Source: JAPOXR01 sp963664715 (lineage in GTDB: Bacteria; Pseudomonadota; Alphaproteobacteria; Rhodobacterales; Rhodobacteraceae). Taken from it: a stretch of 64,000 nucleotides of DNA. Below the pieces are notes generated by a model. The model ran no database searches. It was not told the origin of the DNA and was given only the letters and a program-made list of their open reading frames with translations. The first letter of the stretch is position 1. The number at the start of each line of letters is the position of its first letter. The position numbers and the translations under genes were made by a program. The DNA is taken from assembly GCA_963664715.2 (NCBI GenBank), contig CAXXUY010000003.1, positions 62,001 to 126,000 on the forward strand, read 5' to 3'. Shown piece after piece: positions 49,242 through 57,950 of this stretch.

Positions 49242-50831
49242 ATGACGGAAGTGAATCCTCCTGAATCAGCCTCTCCGCCAGTACGCCGAAGGGGTGCTGG
49301 TCGCCAGGCTCGCATTGCGGCACGGACCAGCGCTCTAGCCGATGAACTGAAACCCGTCAGGCCGGGAATAGCTGGCGGCAGGTTCCGCGTCCTCACTGAT
49401 GATCAGATTTCCCAGATCAGGGAAGCGGTCCTGGAGGTCCTGGAATCCGTCGGCCTTGCCAATCCGACACCGTCGGTCATCGAACATTGCTCGAGGGTCG
49501 GAGCCGTACTTGGTGATGACGGCCGGATCCGCTATCCGTCCGGAGTTGTGCATGACGCAGTGCAGAAGGCCTGCAGGAGTGTCGTGCTTTTTGCCCGCAA
49601 TCCTGAGCAGGACATGCTGCTCGAGGGTACACGAGTCCATTACGGAACTGGCGGCGCTGCGGTTCACATCGTGAACGCGAGAACCGGCGAATACCGGGAT
49701 TCAATGTTGCGGGACGTTTATGACATGGCCAGGGTGGTCGATTGCTGCGAACACATCCACTTCTACTACAGGACGGTGGTGGCCCGCGACGTAACGGACA
49801 TGTTTGAGCTTGATGTCAACACCCACTACGCCATTGTCCAGGGAACGACCAAGCATGTCGGCGGATCGTTCTCGATCCCTGAGGCCGTTCATGCGACGCT
49901 TGAGATGCTGCACGACATCGCTGGCGGGGAAGATGCGTGGCGGGAGCGGCCTTTCGTTTCGACCAATTCCTGTTTTGTCGTTCCACCCCTGACATTTGCC
50001 GAGGATGCATGCAATTGCCTTGAAGTGGCAGTCAAGGGCGGAATGCCGGTAAACCTGCTTTCCGCCGGGCAGGCTGGAGCGACCGGGCCAGCCGCTCTTG
50101 CCGGAACCATCGTCCAGGAAATGGCGGAATGCCTTGCCGCTCTTGTCTATGTGAATGCAATCAAGCCCGGCGCACCGGCGATTCTCGGAATGTGGCCATT
50201 CGTGTCGGATCTCCGCACAGGGGCCATGTCGGGCGGGTCCGGGGAACAGGCCATCCTCATGTCCGCCTCCGCGCAGGTGGCCAATTCGTACGGAATACCA
50301 GTCAGTGTCGCCGGCGCCATGACGGACTCCAAGATGCCCGACATACAGTCAGGATTCGAAAAGGCGTGCAACCAAACCCTGATCGGCAATTCCGGGGCGA
50401 ACATGATTTATGAATCGGCAGGAATGCACGCATCCCTGCTCGGCGCCTGTTACGAATCGCTGGTCCTGGACAATGATGCCCTCGGAGCGGCCATGCGTAC
50501 GGTTCGCGGCATCGAAGTCGACCGAAACTCGTTGTCCCTGGACGTGATTTCGGATGTGACGTTGAACGGACCAAACCACTATCTCGGGGCGGATCAGACC
50601 CTGAGACTGATGCAGACCGAATATGTCTACCCGGAGGTCTGTGACCGGCTGAGCCCGAAGGAATGGCTCGAACAGGACCGGCAGCTTGCGCTTGACCGCG
50701 CAGAAGGCAGGGTTGCCGACATTCTCGCGAATCACTTTCCCAATCCGATCCCGATTGATGTCGACCGTTCAATCAGGGAAAGACTTCCGATCAGACTTGA
50801 CAGGGCAAGCATGCGGCCGGGCGCGTCCTGA
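49242..50831 (+). CDS. Pyrrolysine-free MttB-superfamily methyltransferase (copy 2)
   Basis: A 529-residue member of the same superfamily as the 39.0-40.5 kb copy, but clearly diverged. It shares RVHYGTGGAAVHIVNARTGE, ELDVNTHYAIVQGTTKHVGG, LSAGQAGATGPAALAGTIVQ and LNGPNHYLGADQTLR. The Pyl-equivalent region reads VAGAMTDSKMPDIQSGFEK and no in-frame UAG is present. The N-terminal 45 residues are basic and poorly conserved. GGAAGAG lies before the ATG. As it follows the Gfo/Idh gene and faces the peptide-type ABC genes, it could act on a different quaternary amine than copy 1. No corrinoid-protein gene (mttC-like) is nearby. Confidence 0.87.
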   Translation: MTEVNPPESASPPVRRRGAGRQARIAARTSALADELKPVRPGIAGGRFRVLTDDQISQIREAVLEVLESVGLANPTPSVIEHCSRVGAVLGDDGRIRYPSGVVHDAVQKACRSVVLFARNPEQDMLLEGTRVHYGTGGAAVHIVNARTGEYRDSMLRDVYDMARVVDCCEHIHFYYRTVVARDVTDMFELDVNTHYAIVQGTTKHVGGSFSIPEAVHATLEMLHDIAGGEDAWRERPFVSTNSCFVVPPLTFAEDACNCLEVAVKGGMPVNLLSAGQAGATGPAALAGTIVQEMAECLAALVYVNAIKPGAPAILGMWPFVSDLRTGAMSGGSGEQAILMSASAQVANSYGIPVSVAGAMTDSKMPDIQSGFEKACNQTLIGNSGANMIYESAGMHASLLGACYESLVLDNDALGAAMRTVRGIEVDRNSLSLDVISDVTLNGPNHYLGADQTLRLMQTEYVYPEVCDRLSPKEWLEQDRQLALDRAEGRVADILANHFPNPIPIDVDRSIRERLPIRLDRASMRPGAS

Positions 50832-51186
50832 ACCCGGAAAGACACGCGGCCAATTGCACCCGTAGCGAAATCCGATTGAAGACAGGCCGGCGCGCACCGA
50901 GCCATGGAGAATTGACCTGGCACTCTGCAGCGCATGGAGAATCGATCAATCACGCCAGGCTGATGCGCCGAACGGGCCTGCCGGTCCGCCAGCAATGCTG
51001 GATTGCCCCGCCATGATATTCGGGGGACAGGCAGCCGGCCATATCACGGACCGTGCGACCGGGCTTCTCCTGGACTTGCCGCGGCTCGCTGCTTCAAGGC
51101 GGAGCCCTTCCCACCGGTGAATTCAGAGGCGAGGCCTGTCGTGCCGATGCTGCAGTCGCCAGTGTCTCCTCGCGCGGCCGTGGCGT
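50832..51186. other. Intergenic stretch without a recognisable gene
   Basis: About 355 bp between the convergent MttB-2 gene and the ABC operon. No gene family or strong terminator was recognised in any frame. Confidence 0.45.
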
Positions 51187-52212
51187 TCAGCCTGCATCCG
51201 CTTCGCCGGAATTCCCGGCGTGTGTTGCAGGCGGGTGAAGGTGGCAAGCGACCTTCCGCCCGGAGCCGGCTTTCGGCGAGGCCAGCACCGGAGTCGAGAC
51301 CCTGCATATGTCGCCGATCATCATTGGGCAACGCGGATGAAAGGAACATCCGGATGGCGGTTCGATCGGTGACGGCACTTCGCCCTCGAGTACGATCTCT
51401 TCCCGGACAGTATCAGGATGGCTGGGAAGCGCTGCCGAAAACAGGGCCTTGGTGTAAGGATGAAGCGGCGACGCAAAGAGTTCCCGCGTCGGAGCGGTCT
51501 CGACGATCTTTCCGAGATACATGACGGCCACCTCGTCGGCCATGTAGCGAGTCGTTCCGAGATCGTGGGCAACAAGGATATAGGAGAGCCCGAACTTCTC
51601 CTGCAGGTCCTTGAACAGATTCATGATCTGTGAGCGAATCGACACGTCGAGGGCCGAAACCGGTTCGTCGAGCACGAGAATCTTCGGGTCGGAAATCAGC
51701 GCGCTTGCTATCGCGATCCGTTGCCTCTGCCCTCCCGAAAACTCGTGAGGAAAGTTGCGTCCCTGCTCGGGCCGCAATCCGACGGCTGTCAGAACCTGCG
51801 CGACCTTACTCGCAACCTCTGCCGACTTGACCCGGTGGTTAACGACCAGCGCCTCGGACACGATGTCAAACACGCGCATGCGGGGATTGAGAGAGGACCA
51901 AGGATCCTGAAAGACGGCCTGCACATCAATGCGAAACTGTCTGAGGGAGTCTCCGGTCAACTGGTGCACGTCTTTGCTCCCGACCAGGACCCGGCCCCCG
52001 GTTGGCTTTTCCTGCCGCAGGATGAGCTTGACCGTTGTCGACTTGCCGCAGCCGGATTCTCCCACGAGTGCAAGAGTTTTGCCGGGCATCAACTCCAGGT
52101 CGATCCCGTTCACTGCGTGCACCTTTCCGATTTCCCTTTCCAAGACGATGCCCCTGGTCACCGGAAAATGCTTGGTCGCGTTCTCGAGCTTCAGTACCGG
52201 CTCTACCGCCAT
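51187..52212 (-). CDS. Opp/Dpp-type ABC transporter ATP-binding protein (OppF-like)
   Basis: A 341-residue ATPase, last of a five-gene operon. Walker A GESGCGKSTTVKLILRQ, signature SGGQRQRIAIASAL and Walker B KILVLDEPVSALD are complete, and the C-terminal oligopeptide-type extension with PPSGCSFHPRCP contains the cluster-type Cys residues. The ATG at 52212 gives the expected N-terminus; the open frame to 52524 is not protein-like. It overlaps OppD by 10 bp. Confidence 0.92.
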   Translation of the reverse strand: MAVEPVLKLENATKHFPVTRGIVLEREIGKVHAVNGIDLELMPGKTLALVGESGCGKSTTVKLILRQEKPTGGRVLVGSKDVHQLTGDSLRQFRIDVQAVFQDPWSSLNPRMRVFDIVSEALVVNHRVKSAEVASKVAQVLTAVGLRPEQGRNFPHEFSGGQRQRIAIASALISDPKILVLDEPVSALDVSIRSQIMNLFKDLQEKFGLSYILVAHDLGTTRYMADEVAVMYLGKIVETAPTRELFASPLHPYTKALFSAALPSHPDTVREEIVLEGEVPSPIEPPSGCSFHPRCPMMIGDICRVSTPVLASPKAGSGRKVACHLHPPATHAGNSGEADAG

Positions 52213-53201
52213 TCGCTCCCCTCCAGTGCCCAGCAGCTGGCGCTGTGGTCCGGCGCATCCGGACTCCAGTAGCTTGGAGGATAGGCGGCGAGACACTTCT
52301 CCTCTGCGCGGTCGCAGCGGGGCGCGAACCGGCAACCCACCGGCATGTCCCAGAAGGCAGGCGGCTGGCCGATGATCGAGTAGAGTCGATCCACATCTTC
52401 CTCGACGGGAGGAACCGAGGCCAACAGCGCCTGCGTGTACGGGTGAGTCGGGCTGGAAAATATCTGGCGGACCGGGCCCCGCTCGACAATGCGGCCTGCA
52501 TACATCACCGCCACGTGGTCGCACATTCTTGCCACTATGCCGAAGTCATGGGTAATGAAAATTATGGCCAGCCTTCGATGGGTCTGGATTTCCTTGAGCA
52601 GGTTCAGGTACTGGGCCTGAATGGTGACATCGAGGGCTGTCGTTGGTTCGTCCGCGATAAGCACCTTCGGATCCGAACCAAGCGCGATGGATCCAACTAC
52701 CCTCTGCTTCATACCGCCACTCATCTGGTGCGGAAAATCGCCGACCCGACGCTCCGGGTCCGCAACCCGGACACTTCGCAGCGCCTCTACAGTTCGCTTT
52801 CGCAATTCCCTCGCCGACGCCTTGTGATCGACTGCAATCGCCTCGATAACCTGCGCGCCGACGGAAAAGACAGGATTGAGGGATGTCTGCGGATCCTGGA
52901 GGATCATGGAAATCTTGCGTCCCCTAACCTTGCGCATCTGCTGTTCCGTCAGGGCCAGCAGGTCTTCTCCGTCAAGAACGACCTCGCCACCAACAATCCT
53001 TGCCGCAGGCTTCGGAACGAGCCGCAGGAGGCTGAGTGCCGTAACGCTCTTTCCCGAACCGCTCTCGCCGACCAATCCAAGCGTCTCCCCCGGGCGAACC
53101 GAGAATGAGACTCCGTCCACGGCATCAATTGTGCCGAATTTCGTCTCAATCCGGGTGTGGAGGTTCCTGACCTCGAGCACGGGCTGGACATCCATGTCCA
53201 T
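52203..53201 (-). CDS. Opp/Dpp-type ABC transporter ATP-binding protein (OppD-like)
   Basis: A 332-residue ATPase paired with the OppF-like protein. Walker A GESGSGKSVTALSLL, the Q-loop MILQDPQTSLNPVF, signature MSGGMKQRVVGSIAL and Walker B LIADEPTTALD are present, as is the oligopeptide-type C-terminal PVGCRFAPRCDRAEEKC. It powers uptake by the two permeases encoded just upstream. Start ATG at 53201 overlaps the stop of the permease gene by one base. Confidence 0.92.
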   Translation of the reverse strand: MDMDVQPVLEVRNLHTRIETKFGTIDAVDGVSFSVRPGETLGLVGESGSGKSVTALSLLRLVPKPAARIVGGEVVLDGEDLLALTEQQMRKVRGRKISMILQDPQTSLNPVFSVGAQVIEAIAVDHKASARELRKRTVEALRSVRVADPERRVGDFPHQMSGGMKQRVVGSIALGSDPKVLIADEPTTALDVTIQAQYLNLLKEIQTHRRLAIIFITHDFGIVARMCDHVAVMYAGRIVERGPVRQIFSSPTHPYTQALLASVPPVEEDVDRLYSIIGQPPAFWDMPVGCRFAPRCDRAEEKCLAAYPPSYWSPDAPDHSASCWALEGSEWR

Positions 53202-54103
53202 CAGACATCTTTCAGTTTCGGATCGAGCCGATCGCGAAGCCAGTCACCGAGGAGGTTCAGAGCGAGAACAGTTAGCGTAATTGTCAGGCCCGGGAAAAAG
53301 GCAATCCACCAGGCGCTGACGATGAGTTGGCGACCATCGGCCACCATCAGTCCCCATGCTGGCGTGGGCTTCGGTATGCCGACGCCAAGGAAACTCAACC
53401 CGGCTTCGAGCAGGATCACGGAACCGACCTGCAGCGTCGCAAGGACAATTATCGTGTTTGCGACATTGGGAAGGATGTGCCGTAGAATGATCCTGGCATG
53501 CGAAGACCCCGACACGCGGGCGCGGGCAACGTAGTCGCGCTCGCGGATGCTGAGAACCTCGCCTCGAATCTGCCGCGCGTAGAGAGCCCAAAGCACGAAA
53601 GCAATCACGATGATGACAGTTTGAAAGCTGGGCCCGACCGCCACCGCCAGGACCAGGGCAAGCAGAATGCTCGGCAGTGCCATCGTGATGTCGACGAGGC
53701 GCATGATGACCGCGTCGGCGATACCTCGGAAATATCCAGCAACCAGCCCGAGCACGGTACCCAGGACGCCACCAACCAGGATTCCGACGATCGAGACTGA
53801 CAGCGACACCTTGGCACCATGCATGATCCGACTCAGTATGTCGCGGCCCAGACGGTCCGTTCCGAAAGGATATTCAAGGCTCCCGCCAAAGAAAGCCGGT
53901 GGTTGCAACCGATCGGGGATCTTGCCGCGGATCGGGTCATGCGGAGCAAGCCAGTCAGCCGTCAGCGCCGGCAGGATGAAAAGAAACAACAGGATCGCAA
54001 TCGAAACCAGCGGAAGGCTCTTCAGGCGACGAAGGAGGGTTGGCCTCTGCAAGACAGCTGCTGGCAACTGCCCCGAAGCATCCGTATGAGGGACTTCCGT
54101 CAT
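53201..54103 (-). CDS. Opp/Dpp-type ABC transporter permease (OppC-like)
   Basis: A 300-residue inner-membrane permease. A basic N-terminus precedes a first membrane segment (about 33-50), the periplasmic loop HDPIRGKIPDRLQPP, and five more segments. The EAA-type cytoplasmic loop is RARVSGSSHARIILRHILPN. The final LNLLGDWLRDRLDPKLKD is the standard end of OppC/DppC. It overlaps OppB by 4 bp (ATGA). Confidence 0.92.
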   Translation of the reverse strand: MTEVPHTDASGQLPAAVLQRPTLLRRLKSLPLVSIAILLFLFILPALTADWLAPHDPIRGKIPDRLQPPAFFGGSLEYPFGTDRLGRDILSRIMHGAKVSLSVSIVGILVGGVLGTVLGLVAGYFRGIADAVIMRLVDITMALPSILLALVLAVAVGPSFQTVIIVIAFVLWALYARQIRGEVLSIRERDYVARARVSGSSHARIILRHILPNVANTIIVLATLQVGSVILLEAGLSFLGVGIPKPTPAWGLMVADGRQLIVSAWWIAFFPGLTITLTVLALNLLGDWLRDRLDPKLKDV

Positions 54104-55020
54104 CTGTATCGGATCCTGGGATCGAGATATGCATAGAGCGTGTCGACGAGCAGGTTGACGAGGATGAAGACTCCGGCAAACGTCAACACCACGGCCTGCA
54201 CGACCGGATAGTCGCGGCCGCGAATTGCGTCGATCGCCAGCAGGCCTGTTCCTGGCCAGGCGAACACGGTCTCGATGACTACGGATCCGGTGAAAATGGC
54301 GCCTGCAATCAATCCAAAGTAGGTCAGGGGTACGATCGCGGCATTTCTAAGCGCATGTACCCAGATGACCCGCCATTCCGGGATGCCCTTGATTCGTGCC
54401 AGCTTGACGTATTCGCTGTCCATCACCTCCAGCATTGCCGAGCGGGTCAGCCGCATGAGCGCAGCGACCTGGAACCACCCCATTGCGATCGCCGGAAGCA
54501 CCATGTGTTGCAGGCCTCCATGCCCGGAGGTGGGCAACCAGCGGAGTTTCACGGCGAAGATCCAGATTAGGACGATGCCGAGCCAGAAATTCGGCATGGC
54601 CTGTCCAAGGAGAGCGATGATCTTTCCGGCGGCATCAAATGGGGTGTCCTTGTACATCGCCGCGAGCACGCCGATCGGAAGAGCTATGATGGTGCTCACG
54701 AGAATTGCGAATCCGCCGAGTTGCAGGGTCTTTGGCAGGCGCTCAAGCACAAGCCCCATTGCCGTCCTGCCCTGCCATTTTATCGAATTGCCGAGGTCGC
54801 CCTGCAACGCGTTGCCAAGGAAGACGAGATATTGCTCGTGGATCGGGCGGTCGAGGCCCCAAAGCTTGACGAGGCGCTCGGCTTCTTCCGGTCCGGCGTC
54901 GTCCGGAAGCATGGCATCAACCGGGCTTCCGGACAGATGCGACAGAGCGAACGCGATCATGCTGATCGCCAGCATGGCCAAAAGGCTTTGCAGGACGCGC
55001 CGTACAAGATAGCGCTGCAT
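54100..55020 (-). CDS. Opp/Dpp-type ABC transporter permease (OppB-like)
   Basis: A 306-residue permease. MQRYLVRRVLQSLLAMLAIS is the usual start with its first membrane segment, and the YLVFLGNALQGDLGNSIKW loop and the EAA loop KLARIKGIPEWRVIWVHALRN match the family, as does the last DTLYAYLDPRIRY. It forms the channel with the OppC-like protein. It lies 67 bp downstream of the binding-protein gene. Confidence 0.92.
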   Translation of the reverse strand: MQRYLVRRVLQSLLAMLAISMIAFALSHLSGSPVDAMLPDDAGPEEAERLVKLWGLDRPIHEQYLVFLGNALQGDLGNSIKWQGRTAMGLVLERLPKTLQLGGFAILVSTIIALPIGVLAAMYKDTPFDAAGKIIALLGQAMPNFWLGIVLIWIFAVKLRWLPTSGHGGLQHMVLPAIAMGWFQVAALMRLTRSAMLEVMDSEYVKLARIKGIPEWRVIWVHALRNAAIVPLTYFGLIAGAIFTGSVVIETVFAWPGTGLLAIDAIRGRDYPVVQAVVLTFAGVFILVNLLVDTLYAYLDPRIRYR

Positions 55021-55087
55021 GTGTCCGCCTGCTGTCAGACAGCTGTGTCGGTGCCCAACCTAGCGCAGGGCTGGCTGGGCACGGAGG

Positions 55088-56686
55088 CTATTTTGCGGCC
55101 TTGACGTAGTTCCAATGACCGTAACCTGACGATGTTACCCCCGGAAACTGCCATTCCGCGACAACCTCAGGATTGTACGCAAGCTGCGCCCGGATCTCGT
55201 ACATTGGAATATCAACATGCTGCTCGAAGAGATAGTTGAATATCTCCCGTGCGATTTCATCGCGGCGCGCCGCGTCGGTCTCCGTGTTGAACTCCGTTAT
55301 CTTCCCGGTCGTCCAGTCGTTTTCCCATCCCTGGTATGGACCGCCCGGATTCGAGTAGAATGCCCTGAATGCAACCTGTGTCGGTCGCGGAGGCGCGTTC
55401 TTGGACGGGTGAATCAGGTAGGCTTCCCGACCGCGGCCCTTCGAGCCGACGGTTGCATGATCCATCTCACGCAGTTCAACCTGGAAGCCGACTTCGGTCA
55501 GATAGGCATGGAGGAACTCCATCATCAGCGGAGCTTCCGGCAGTCCGGATTCCGGCTTGTTGATGAGCAGGATCGTCGGGTCCTCAAATGCGTCGGGGTA
55601 CCCCGCTTCCTGCATGAGTTGCTTTGCCAGTTCCGGATTGTAGCCGTACTCCTCTTCAAACCGGTCGGCCAACGACGGGTCATATCCTTCATGTCCTTTG
55701 GCCATGGCGTACCGTACCAGGATATCGGCCCCTCCCCCGGGGAACAGCACATCGCGCAACTCCTCACGATTGACCGCGTGGTTCATCGCCTTGCGAATGC
55801 GCTGGTCATACCAAGGCAGATGATCTCCGCAGGCCTCGTCACCGCTCTCGCAGTAAAGTCCGTTGAGAACGACATCATTCTGGATTGTCGCCAACTCGGA
55901 CTGCACAGCTGACATGCCGTTTTCGATCGCCTCGGCCATCAACTCACGCGGGAGATCCGCGATGGCCGCCTCTCCCGACAGCAGCATTGCCAGCTTGGTC
56001 GCGGCTTCGTCGACAAAGCGCAGACGGAGTTCTTCGAAATCTGCTGCCTGGCCGTAATAGTCGTCGAATCGCCGATACAGGATTTCTCCCGGCTCTCTCG
56101 AGACAAACTCGAAGGGGCCTGTTCCGGCAAACTGGCGATCATATCCCTCGAGCCCTTCGGCATCGAATTGTGCCTTGGAATAGACCTTCATGACAGCACG
56201 TCCGCCGTGCAGAAAGAGAAGGTCCTTGATCGGTTCGGGATAGGTAAACCTGACAGTATAGCGGTCCACGGCTTCTGCCGCTGCGCCCCTCAACTGATCG
56301 ACCGTCGGGATTATCGCATCGTCGCCGGTAGAAAGGATGTAGCTGTGTACTATGTCATCAGCTGTCAATTCGCCCCATCCATGGTGAAACTGCACACCTT
56401 GCCGCAGATTGAAGGTCCAGACCCGGAAGTCGTCGCTCGAATCCCAGGAAACCGCGAGGCCGTCGCCCGTGACTTCCCCGGTATGGGGATCCTGTGCGGT
56501 CAGCCCCTCGAGAGCCGGGTCCATCACATGCCACATCGTCGAACCGGCCCAGAACCTGTTTGTTTCCGTTCCGGGCTTGCTGACAGCAGCGGTGAGACGC
56601 TGCGCATCGCCCGGGCCCGCGGCGATTGACAAAGCCAATGTTGCCAATACAGCCACCAAAGATTGTGCTCTGCTTATCAGCCGCAT
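55088..56686 (-). CDS. Periplasmic solute-binding protein, family 5 (OppA/DppA-like)
   Basis: A 532-residue secreted binding protein. The N-terminal hydrophobic stretch LVAVLATLALSIAAGPGDA with AxA-type cleavage marks a Sec signal. Family-5 features follow: WHVMDPALEGLTAQDPHTGE, WTFNLRQGVQFHHGWGELTADDIVHSY and GTGPFEFVSREPGE. The substrate can be a peptide, opine or betaine-like compound; it cannot be deduced. A strong AAGGGGGAAGGA lies before the ATG. It is the first gene of the operon with two permeases and two ATPases. Confidence 0.92.
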   Translation of the reverse strand: MRLISRAQSLVAVLATLALSIAAGPGDAQRLTAAVSKPGTETNRFWAGSTMWHVMDPALEGLTAQDPHTGEVTGDGLAVSWDSSDDFRVWTFNLRQGVQFHHGWGELTADDIVHSYILSTGDDAIIPTVDQLRGAAAEAVDRYTVRFTYPEPIKDLLFLHGGRAVMKVYSKAQFDAEGLEGYDRQFAGTGPFEFVSREPGEILYRRFDDYYGQAADFEELRLRFVDEAATKLAMLLSGEAAIADLPRELMAEAIENGMSAVQSELATIQNDVVLNGLYCESGDEACGDHLPWYDQRIRKAMNHAVNREELRDVLFPGGGADILVRYAMAKGHEGYDPSLADRFEEEYGYNPELAKQLMQEAGYPDAFEDPTILLINKPESGLPEAPLMMEFLHAYLTEVGFQVELREMDHATVGSKGRGREAYLIHPSKNAPPRPTQVAFRAFYSNPGGPYQGWENDWTTGKITEFNTETDAARRDEIAREIFNYLFEQHVDIPMYEIRAQLAYNPEVVAEWQFPGVTSSGYGHWNYVKAAK

Positions 56687-56921
56687 TTTCCTTCCCCCTT
56701 GATTGAAATGTCAGTTAATATCTCTACATATTGGTCGGACGGGAATCAATCGGAATTGCCGACCGATTGATTTTCCCCCGGTCGCAGCCGCCAATGCCAC
56801 ACGGTCCCGGAATGCCTGGTCTGCCCGCAGTCAGAGTCTCCTATCCACCGTCGATGTTCCCGGTTGACCCTTGCTTGCAGCATTTGGTGTCGAGCGGTGA
56901 TGGTCCGGGACCGATTGCCTG

Positions 56922-57950
56922 ATGCCAGGATCGAGTTACATGGCATTAGTATCCTGTCTCGCCGGCGGCGAGATCAACGTGTTTGCTAGCAACGCGACAA
57001 GCGGTGAACTGGCACACCTGCAGACGTTGCCCCTTACCGGCAAGGGTCTGCCACTGGCGGTTGCCGCAAACCGACGCTCGCTTTACGCATCGGTGATCGG
57101 CCAGAAGGATGGAAATGAAGAAGACCGCATCGTTTCATTTGAAATTGGACGGCGACCCGGACTTCTCACACCACTCTCCTCAGCGGTCATCGGAGCGCGC
57201 ATGGCCCACATCTCGGTTGACCGCACTGAAAACTGGCTGCTGGGTTCGTCATTCCAATCCAGCCTGGCTGCAGTCTATCCCATCAGCGGCGAGGGGGAGG
57301 TACAACCCGTCGAGGCGTATTCCAGCAGCATGCCGAACAAGGCGCCCCAGATCCTTCTCGGTCAATCGAATCGCTATGCGTTCGTGCCGAACCTGGGTGC
57401 AGACCTTGTTGTTCAGTTGCTGTTCGACGAGCATGCAGGGACGCTCTCGGACAATTCACCAAGCGCAGTCGGACTTCAGCGAGGCGCAGGATGCAGGCAC
57501 ATCGCCTTCCACCCATGCGGACGATCCGTCTATCTCCTGAACGAACTGGACGGTTCGATTGTCGCATTTGAACTTGATGCGTCGGCTGGCACCCTCGGTG
57601 AAATCGGCAGGGCCAGCATTCTGCACCCGGACCTGGAGGGCAGACCATGGGGCGCCCAGATTCACGTTGCTCCGGACGGGATGCGCCTGTTCGCCTCGGA
57701 ACGTCGGGGCCGCGCGCTGGCGTGCTGGGACATATCGCAGGAAACTGGACAACTTGCGAACCGAATGCCCATCGAAACCGGAGGCAATCCGAAATGCTTC
57801 GACATCACGCCGAACGGAAGACACCTCCTGCTCGGAGCAATGGATGACGATAGCGTCATCCTCTACGACATCTCCAACCGAACTGAAGGGCCAATGAAAC
57901 TGCTTTCTCTTCAGACCGGGTCGGGAGTGGGCTGGGTCGAGATCGTCTAG
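56922..57950 (+). CDS. Seven-bladed beta-propeller lactonase (6-phosphogluconolactonase-like)
   Basis: A 342-residue lactonase of the Pgl/YbhE beta-propeller family. Repeating blade text is visible: CLAGGEINVFASNATSGELA, LGQSNRYAFVPNLGADLVVQ, IAFHPCGRSVYLLNELDGSI, IHVAPDGMRLFASERRGRAL and FDITPNGRHLLLGAMDDDSV. Such proteins hydrolyse sugar lactones such as 6-phosphogluconolactone or carboxymuconolactone. It has no signal peptide. It ends tail-to-tail with the GntR gene, their stop codons sharing CTAG at 57947-57950. The ATG at 56922 is used; an in-frame ATG at 56940 is an alternative. Confidence 0.85.
   Translation: MPGSSYMALVSCLAGGEINVFASNATSGELAHLQTLPLTGKGLPLAVAANRRSLYASVIGQKDGNEEDRIVSFEIGRRPGLLTPLSSAVIGARMAHISVDRTENWLLGSSFQSSLAAVYPISGEGEVQPVEAYSSSMPNKAPQILLGQSNRYAFVPNLGADLVVQLLFDEHAGTLSDNSPSAVGLQRGAGCRHIAFHPCGRSVYLLNELDGSIVAFELDASAGTLGEIGRASILHPDLEGRPWGAQIHVAPDGMRLFASERRGRALACWDISQETGQLANRMPIETGGNPKCFDITPNGRHLLLGAMDDDSVILYDISNRTEGPMKLLSLQTGSGVGWVEIV

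Noticed and set aside
38982..50831. Possibility that the MttB-like proteins contain pyrrolysine
   Set aside because: Both frames are open through the relevant region without any in-frame UAG codon.
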